Positions 57,860-64,000 of a stretch of DNA of 64,000 bases are shown here, in pieces. The position numbers and the translations under genes were made by a program. How positions within the stretch are numbered: position 1 is the first letter of the stretch; each line of letters begins with the position of its first letter. The notes under the pieces are model-generated. The model was not told the origin of the DNA. It saw only the letters and a program-made list of their open reading frames with translations, and did not search any database. The stretch comes from Orobanche coerulescens (taxonomy: Eukaryota; Streptophyta; Magnoliopsida; Lamiales; Orobanchaceae): NCBI GenBank assembly GCA_033398695.1, contig CM065804.1, forward strand, positions 123,561,501 to 123,625,500, read 5' to 3'.

Positions 57860-58405
57860 TGATTTCACGTGCACATACGAGACAATATATAAAGCAATTA
57901 AAATAAACAAAAGCGTAATAATTCCCCACACCTTGATAAAATGCAGTTCTGAACTTGAATGTGATGAAGATGCTTGACTCGACAATTCTAGGCCCGTAAA
58001 TTCTTGTTATTATCTACAATTAATAATAACAAAAAATTATTATTATTTGACTCAGAACTAAATTATGAGTGAATAATAATATCAATTGAAAAGGTCAACA
58101 TATTAAAAGTTTGGCCGAAAGGGACTGAAATTGAAGAAATTAAAATTCTGATTGGGGCTAACTGAAATAATTATAAACCAGGCTGGGGCAAGAATGAAGA
58201 AAATAAAAATTAGAGGCTGAATTTGGTAGAAATTATAACTACACTGGGTTAATTTGCAAGATTTGAAAAACTTGGGAATGAAATTGAAATTTGATAAAAG
58301 TAATTGGGAAATAAATTCATTTCACACGGGAAAGAAGTCAGATCTCTCCTCTCGCTATTTCATTCGCTCTCGCTCTCCAGAACTCTTGATTCCCTTCAAT
58401 TTCAC

Positions 58406-58406
<1 letters not shown>

Positions 58407-58441
<35 letters not shown>
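58407..58441. repeat. (TC)n microsatellite in LTR-E
   Basis: Seventeen uninterrupted TC dinucleotides plus one base, that is (GA)n in the element's transcript, about 770-800 bp downstream of its TATA box. Confidence 0.95.
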
Positions 58442-58442
<1 letters not shown>

Positions 58443-59210
58443 GGCTCAAAACATAGACACACACCATAACTAAAATAAGAAGATTGAGAACGGCCGGATT
58501 TGCAGCGAAACAAAAAGGCATCGGCCCTTGTCCTCCACCGAGTGGTGATGCCAGGCGTAAACTGGAGCGGCGACAACGATTTAGGTCGGCTATGGGTTAG
58601 GGTTTCTGTCCTAATTTTCGGCGGGCATATGGCGGAAGTTCGATTTTGGTCAGGTAAATTTGATTTGGGTTCGGGCTCGGTGATTATGAGGATTCTATTT
58701 CTGGCCATGAAGTTCAGCCGCGGATTTTGATTTGGGATGGTTTTATGCAGGCTTAAGTGCGGGTTTCGGGCTCGGTTCGGATGCAGTCGAGATGGATTTT
58801 GAAGTAAATTTACGGTTTTGTATTTTACGATTTGATTCGAATTTATGATTGATTAGAGGCGTATGATTATACATATTAGGGTCGATTGAGGCTAAACTTT
58901 TTATAAGAATGTTCAGAACAGAAATTAAAAAGAGAAATTTGAGCTTACCTAAGCTTGAGTAAAATCGTCTGAGTGTGTGAAGAAGAAGAAGTTGCACAAG
59001 GTGTTGATAAATCTTGACTGCTGGAGAAAATCGACTGGGATTATTTGTGAATGTTTTGTATTGTACTGAAGGTGAGATTTGCAGAAGAAGAAAAGAAAGA
59101 TAGAGATTTTTTTTTTCCTTTACCTGCTTGCAGAAAACGGACGAGGGAGCAGAAAGGAGGAAAAATGTGTATTCTGTATTGTAAAAGCTTTTGTGCTGTA
59201 TACAATAGGG

Positions 59211-59218
59211 TATTTATA
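59211..59218 (-). promoter_or_regulatory. TATA box of LTR-E
   Basis: The minus strand reads ATGGTATAAATACCC, a canonical TATAAATA, about 565 bp from the LTR start. Confidence 0.65.
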
Positions 59219-59782
59219 CCATAGAGTTTATGTTTAATATTAGAAGTAGAATTCTGATTTGTGTAGAGTTATGAGTCATTGAGGAGTTTGTGATAAGATT
59301 AGAGGACTGGTGAGGAAACGTGCGAAAAGGAAGAGTTCTTAATCATGGTTAATTAAGTTTAATCTTAGTTAGTTAAATTAAAACACATGATTAAATATAA
59401 TTGATATAATAATGATAGTAGTGCACTAATACGTATAAAAATAATAATTTTGGTAATAATGATAATAATAGTAATAATAATAATTAATATTATTATTTAT
59501 CTTGTAAAATATTTTGGTAACAATTAATATTGTTTAAAATTTGACTCGGGCCTAGAAATGACGAGATGAAACACAATGAAATAAAATGACGAGAGTTAAT
59601 ATGACATGAAATGAGATAGTGAATTAATTAATTTGACATGCGTCAAAATAAAATGAAACGAAATGAATTTGCATGAGAATGAGACGAATTAAATGACAAA
59701 ATTATTCGGGCATTGATTTAATAAAATTGAACATGTTTTCTATAATTCACAATAAATGTATATGCGAAATCGAGGCGTTACA

Positions 59783-59820
59783 ACCTACCCCCCTTTAACA
59801 AATTTTTGTCCTCGAAAATT
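59783..59820 (-). promoter_or_regulatory. Polypurine tract and stem-loop of element E
   Basis: The minus strand reads GTTAAAGGGGGGTAGGT before the LTR start. Bases 59801-59820 form AATTTTTG, TCCT, CGAAAATT, a diverged version of the hairpin of the other families at the same position, with the pol stop codon adjoining (59824-59826). Confidence 0.8.
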
Positions 59821-59823
59821 AAG

Positions 59824-61311
59824 TTACGTACCTTGAAAAATGAATGTTGGATACTTAGAACAGATCTCCTCTTCACGTTCCCAAGTTGCCTCATTTGGTC
59901 CATGACGACTCCATTGAACTTTCACCAATTTAACCTCTTTATTCCGTAACTGATGTACCTTACGCTCCAAAACAGCTGTAGGCACCTCCTCATAAGTCAG
60001 GTTCTTGGCTACATGTAACTCTTTGAAATTGCATACGTGACTAGGATCATGTATGTACTTTCTCAGCATGGAGACGTGAAAGACATTGTGCACTCCTGAT
60101 AACTCCCACGGCAGTGCCAAACGATAAGCAAGGTCACCGACACGACCCAAAATCTCAAAAGGTCCGATATAACGAGGCTGTAGCTTTCCCTTTTTACCGA
60201 ATCGTATCACTCCCTTCATCGGCGCTACCTTCAAAAACACCTTCTCTCCAATCTCAAATTGGATATCTTTCCTTCGCTTATCAGCATAAGACTTCTGCCG
60301 ATCCTGGGCAGTCTTAATTTTGCTTCTGATCTCGGCTATCTTCTCTACAGTCTGCTCGATCAATTCTGGACCCAAAATCTTTCCTTCTCCAACCTCACTC
60401 CAATAAAGAGGCGATCGACATTTCCTTCCGTACAGAGCCTCATACGGGGCCATTTGTATAGTCGCTTGGTAACTATTGTTATAAGCAAATTCTACTAATG
60501 GTAAAATATTCTCCCAATTCTCACCAGTATCAAGAATGCACGCCCTCAACAAATCTTCAAGTGTCTTGATAGTCCGCTCAGATTGACCATCGGTCTGCGG
60601 ATGATATGCAGTACTGAAATTCAACTTAGTGCCCAATGCACTCTGAAGACTCTTCCGAAATTTTGACGTAATTCGCGGATCTCTATCCGATACGATTGAC
60701 ACTCGAACACCATGTAGCCTCAAAATCTCCAGAATATAAATCCGTGCATATTGTTCCATACTATAAGTCATCCTCACCGGTAGAAAATGAGATGACTTCG
60801 TCAAGCGATCTACTATCACCCAGATAGCATCGTTCTTCCTCACGGTTCGTGGCAGACCAACCACGAAATCCATTGTGATATGCTCCCATTTCCATTCTGG
60901 GATTTCCAACGGTTGAAGTAAACCTCCTGGCCGTTGGTGTTCTGCTTTCACCTGCTGACATATCATACACCTCTCCACAAATACACCAATGTCCTGTTTC
61001 ATTCCTCTCCACCAAAAGAACTTCTTCAGGTCGTGGTACATCTTTGTACCTCCCGGGTGAGCGGAGTATGGTGCACTGTGAGCTTCTTCAAGAATTTGCT
61101 TCCTAAGGGATAGATCCTTAGGAACACATAACCTCCCATCATAAGTCAAAACATCGTCTGCAGCAATGACAAATTTCTTAATACTCCCATCTTTTGCCCG
61201 ATCTTTCATCTTGCACAAGAACTTATCACGTGGTTGAGCCTCCTTAATCTTATCCCTCAAGTTTGGTTGCAAGACCAAAGATGATAGGATTGCTTTTGCA
61301 CCCTTGGGAGA
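59824..61311 (-). CDS. Element E pol (partial): intact integrase with chromodomain
   Basis: An uninterrupted frame of about 495 codons, open to the truncation point at its 5' side, so the real start is missing. Numbering from the TTG at 61278, the HHCC finger is His67, His74, Cys104, Cys107. The catalytic triad is Asp137 (MDFVVG), Asp198 (SDRDPRI) and Glu234 (GQSERT), with 35 residues between the last two, as in DD35E integrases. GPF at 372-374 marks the GPY/F module and residues about 430-480 form a chromodomain-like end (KEVKLVKVQW, NEATWE). Integrase inserts element cDNA into the genome, and the chromodomain is believed to guide it to heterochromatin. It has no promoter of its own here, so expression is unlikely. 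Confidence 0.92.
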   Translation of the reverse strand, partial: SPKGAKAILSSLVLQPNLRDKIKEAQPRDKFLCKMKDRAKDGSIKKFVIAADDVLTYDGRLCVPKDLSLRKQILEEAHSAPYSAHPGGTKMYHDLKKFFWWRGMKQDIGVFVERCMICQQVKAEHQRPGGLLQPLEIPEWKWEHITMDFVVGLPRTVRKNDAIWVIVDRLTKSSHFLPVRMTYSMEQYARIYILEILRLHGVRVSIVSDRDPRITSKFRKSLQSALGTKLNFSTAYHPQTDGQSERTIKTLEDLLRACILDTGENWENILPLVEFAYNNSYQATIQMAPYEALYGRKCRSPLYWSEVGEGKILGPELIEQTVEKIAEIRSKIKTAQDRQKSYADKRRKDIQFEIGEKVFLKVAPMKGVIRFGKKGKLQPRYIGPFEILGRVGDLAYRLALPWELSGVHNVFHVSMLRKYIHDPSHVCNFKELHVAKNLTYEEVPTAVLERKVHQLRNKEVKLVKVQWSRHGPNEATWEREEEICSKYPTFIFQGT

Positions 61312-61312
61312 T

Positions 61313-64000
61313 GTGTACTACCCTATGAGAATTATCCAAAAACCCAGTTCCTGCCATATCAGCTCCAGTTCGGGTCCGGATGAACCTAAATAAACGCGTA
61401 TTCAATTTTATAAATCCCTAAGGAGAAATTATGAAAAAATATTCAAAAAACGGACCGTCTCAATTTTCCTCCATAAGTCGTGTACTGCCCCTATGAGAGT
61501 TATCTACAAATCAAGTTCTAGCCGTATCAGCTTCGATTCGGCTCCGGATGACCCCAAATAAACGCGTATTCAATTTTATAAATCCATAGGGACAAATTAT
61601 GAAAAAATATCCAAAAAACAGACCGTCTCAATTTTCCTCCACAACTCGTGTACTACCCTCTATGAGAAATTTTAAAAACTGAGTTCCATCCGTATCAGTT
61701 CCGGCTCGGCTCCGGATGACCTCAAATAAACTCGTATTCAATTTAATATCTCCATAAGGATAAATTATGAAAAAATATCCATAAAAGGTCCGCCTCGATT
61801 TTCCTCCATAACCCGACCCTATGAGAATTATCCAAAAATCGAGTTCCAGCCGTATCAGCTCCAGTTCGGCTCCGGATGACCTCAAATAACGCGTATTCAA
61901 TTTTATAAATCCATAGGGACAAATTATGAAAAAATATCCAAAAAACAGGCCGCCTCGATTTTAATCCATAACCCGTATACTACCCCCTACGAGAATTATC
62001 CCAAAACTGAGGCTCCGATTCGGCTCCGGATGACCCCAAATAAATGCTTATTCATTCTTATAATCGAAAGGGATAAATTATGAAAAAATATCCAAAAATG
62101 GGACGCCTCAATTTTCCTCCATAACTCGTGTACTACCCTCTATCAGAATTATCCGAAAACTGAGTTCCAGCCGCATTAGCTTTGGTTCGGCTCCGGATGA
62201 CCTCAAATAAACACATATTCAATCTTATAAATCCATAGGGACAAATTATGAAAAAATATCCAAAAATAGGCCACCTCGATTTTCCTCCATAACTCGTGTA
62301 CTACCCTATGAGAATTATCCGAAAACCCAGTTCCTACCATATCAGCTCCAATTCGGGTCCGTATGAACCCAAATAAATGTGTATTAAATTTTATAAATCC
62401 ATAGGGACAAATTATGAAAAAATATCCAAAAAACGGGCCATCTCAATTTTCCTCCACAACCCGTGTACTACCCCTCTATGAGAAATTTTCAAAAACCGAG
62501 TTCCAGCGGTATCAGCTCCAGTTCGGCTCCGGATGACCTCAAATAAACGTGTATTTAATTTTATAAATCCATAGGGACAAACTATGAAAAATATCCAAAA
62601 ATTAGGGCGCCTCGAATTTTCTCCATAACCCGTGTACTACCCCTATGAGAATTATCCCAAAACTGAGCTCCAATCGTATCAACTCCGATTCGGCTCCGGA
62701 TGAACCCAAATAAACGCGTATTCAATCTTATAAATCCATAGGGATAAATTATGAAAAAATATCCAAAAAATGAGCCGCCTCAATTTTCCTCCATAAGTCG
62801 AGTTCCATCCGTATCAGCCCAGTTAGGCTCCGGATGACCTCAAATAAACGTGTATTCAATTTTATAAATCTATAGAGACAAATTATGAAAAAATATCCAA
62901 AATAGGCCACCTCGATTTTCCTCCACAGCTCATGTGAATTATCCGAAAACCCAGTTCATGTCATATCAACTCCAATTTGGGGTCCGAATGAACCCAAATA
63001 AACGCCGTATTCAATTTTATAAATGCACAAGGAGAAATTATGAAAAAATATCCAAAAAATGGGCTGCCTCGATTTTCCTCCATAACCTGTGTACTACCCA
63101 TATGAGAGTTATCTAAAAATCAAGTTCTAGTCGTATCAGCTCCGATTTGGCTCCGGATGACCCCAAATAAACGCGTATTCAATTTCATAAACACATAGGG
63201 ACAAATTATGAAAAAATATCCGAAAAACGAGCATTCTCAATTTTCCTCCACAACCTGTGTACTACCCTCTATGAGAATTTTTCAAAAACCAAGTTCTAGC
63301 CGTATCAGCTCCGGATCGGCTCCGGATGACCTCAAATAAACGCACATTCAAGTTTATACATCCATAGGGACAAATTATGAAAAAATATCCATAAAAGGAC
63401 TGCCTCGATTTTCCTCCATAACCCGTCCCTATGATAATTATTCGAAAACCGAGTTCCAGCCATATCAGCTCCAGTTCGGCTCCGGATGACCTCAATAAAT
63501 GCGTATTAAATTTTATAAATTCGTAGGGACAAATTATGAAAAAATATATACAAAAAATGGGACGCCTCGATTTTCCTCTATAACCCGTCTACTACCCCCT
63601 ATGAGAATTTTTTAAAAACCGAGTTCCAGCCGTATCAGCTCCAGCTCGGCTCCGGATGACTTCAAATAAATGCGTATTCAATTTTATAAATCCATAGAGA
63701 CAAATTATGAAAAATATCCATAAAAGGGCTGCCTCGATTTTTCTCCATAACCCGTCCCTATGAGAATTATCCGAAAATCGAGTTCCAGCCGTATTAGCCC
63801 AGTTCGGCTCCGAATGACCTCAAATAAATGTGTATTCAATTTTATAAATCTATAGGGACAAATTATGAAAAAATATCCAAAAAACAGGCCGCCTCGATTT
63901 TCCTCCATAACCCGTATACTACCCCCTACGAGAATTATCCCAAAACTGAGGCTCCGATTCGGCTCCGGATGACCTCAAATAAACGCGTATTCATTCTTAT
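61313..64000. repeat. ~162-bp satellite array, block 5, with higher-order repeat
   Basis: 61313-63886 repeats 52111-54684 (offset 9202). At about 63887 the sequence switches to a monomer matching 61948, giving a 1939-bp higher-order unit of 12 monomers. The array continues beyond the window. Confidence 0.9.
61948..63886. repeat. 12-monomer higher-order satellite unit (1939 bp)
   Basis: The monomer with CCCCCTACGAGAATTATCCC and the shortened CCAAAACTGAGGCTCCG at 61973-62010 recurs at 63912-63950. Twelve landmark positions (61898, 62050, 62215, 62380, 62549, 62719, 62852, 63008, 63174, 63345, 63502, 63675) precede the recurrence at 63832. Only about 113 bp of the second unit lie in the window. 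Confidence 0.6.

Larger units (their letters stand above)
57331..59782 (-). mobile_element. LTR-E, 3' LTR
   Basis: 2452 bp from TGTAGCGACCAC to GGCGTTACA. The minus-strand TATA box TATAAATA is at 59211-59218. Inside are a 26-bp repeat (57781-57859), a (TC)n run (58407-58441) and an AT-rich ATAATAA stretch (59440-59510). No palindrome array of the A/B/C type is present. No gene recognised in it. Confidence 0.88.
57331..61312 (-). mobile_element. Element E: 5'-truncated chromovirus-type retrotransposon
   Basis: 3' LTR (57331-59782), polypurine tract, and the integrase/chromodomain end of pol (59824-61311). RT, protease, gag and 5' LTR are missing: the sequence passes from pol directly into satellite at about 61312. 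The left flank is satellite (GTGTACTACCCA). E is a different family from A to D (LTR starts TGTAACGCC and ends GTCGCTACA on the minus strand) and is the least decayed protein source in the window. Confidence 0.92.

Noticed and set aside
58254..58997. Several 70-117-codon frames inside LTR-E, possibly a captured gene
   Set aside because: They overlap on both strands around the (TC)n run, have no conserved motif, and lie in U3/R of an LTR.

Overview
The window is plant nuclear heterochromatin, probably from a eudicot with a large, repeat-rich genome (species not determinable). It contains no host protein-coding gene, rRNA or tRNA that I can support. It is made of a ~162-bp tandem satellite invaded by long-LTR Ty3/gypsy elements. 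Their pol ends in integrase + GPY/F + chromodomain, they use a tRNA-iMet type primer site, and their LTRs read TGTAATACCC...GGGGTGTTACA on the minus strand, which fits chromoviruses of the Tekay/Del type. I name the families A to F. A to E lie on the minus strand, so their 3' LTR has the lower coordinates; F lies on the plus strand.

Layout: 1-263 end of an LTR-F; 264-1731 satellite; 1732-20048 element A (decayed gag-pol), whose 3' LTR is split at 2940/11641 by element B (2941-11640, TSD GTTCA). B is a non-autonomous composite with LTR-B at both ends and a different LTR, C, in the middle. 20049-21177 satellite; 21178-22747 LTR-F fragment; 22748-24216 satellite; 24217-51951 second copy of A (A'), carrying both the second copy of B (B', 34831-43542) and a private 9.4-kb element D (24863-34261, TSD ATTAA). 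51952-57330 satellite; 57331-61312 5'-truncated element E with an open integrase/chromodomain frame; 61313-64000 satellite.

History: 1-21177 and 22484-53081 are the same sequence, so A-with-B was inserted first and a segment was then duplicated in tandem (likely junction 21177/21178). D then entered copy 2 only, since copy 1 keeps the empty site near 2371. A second duplication of about 9.2 kb (52111 corresponds to 61313) cut element E, and a 12-monomer satellite block of 1939 bp recurs at the right end.

Most unusual signal: LTRs A, B and C, otherwise dissimilar, each carry an array of a 12-bp CpG-rich palindrome (TAGCGCGCGCTA and its CpG-transition derivatives, mostly TAGCGTGCGCTA and TAGCGTACGCTA). 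The copies are spaced at 22-23 bp or near-multiples, and the array ends next to a TATA box. LTR-A has a second such array in its other half. LTR-D has in the same place a ladder of four CCGTGTC/GACACGG hairpins about 70-78 bp apart. A second shared module is a hairpin (AGTTTCG...CGAAACT type) at the pol stop codon and polypurine tract in every family with a visible 3' end.
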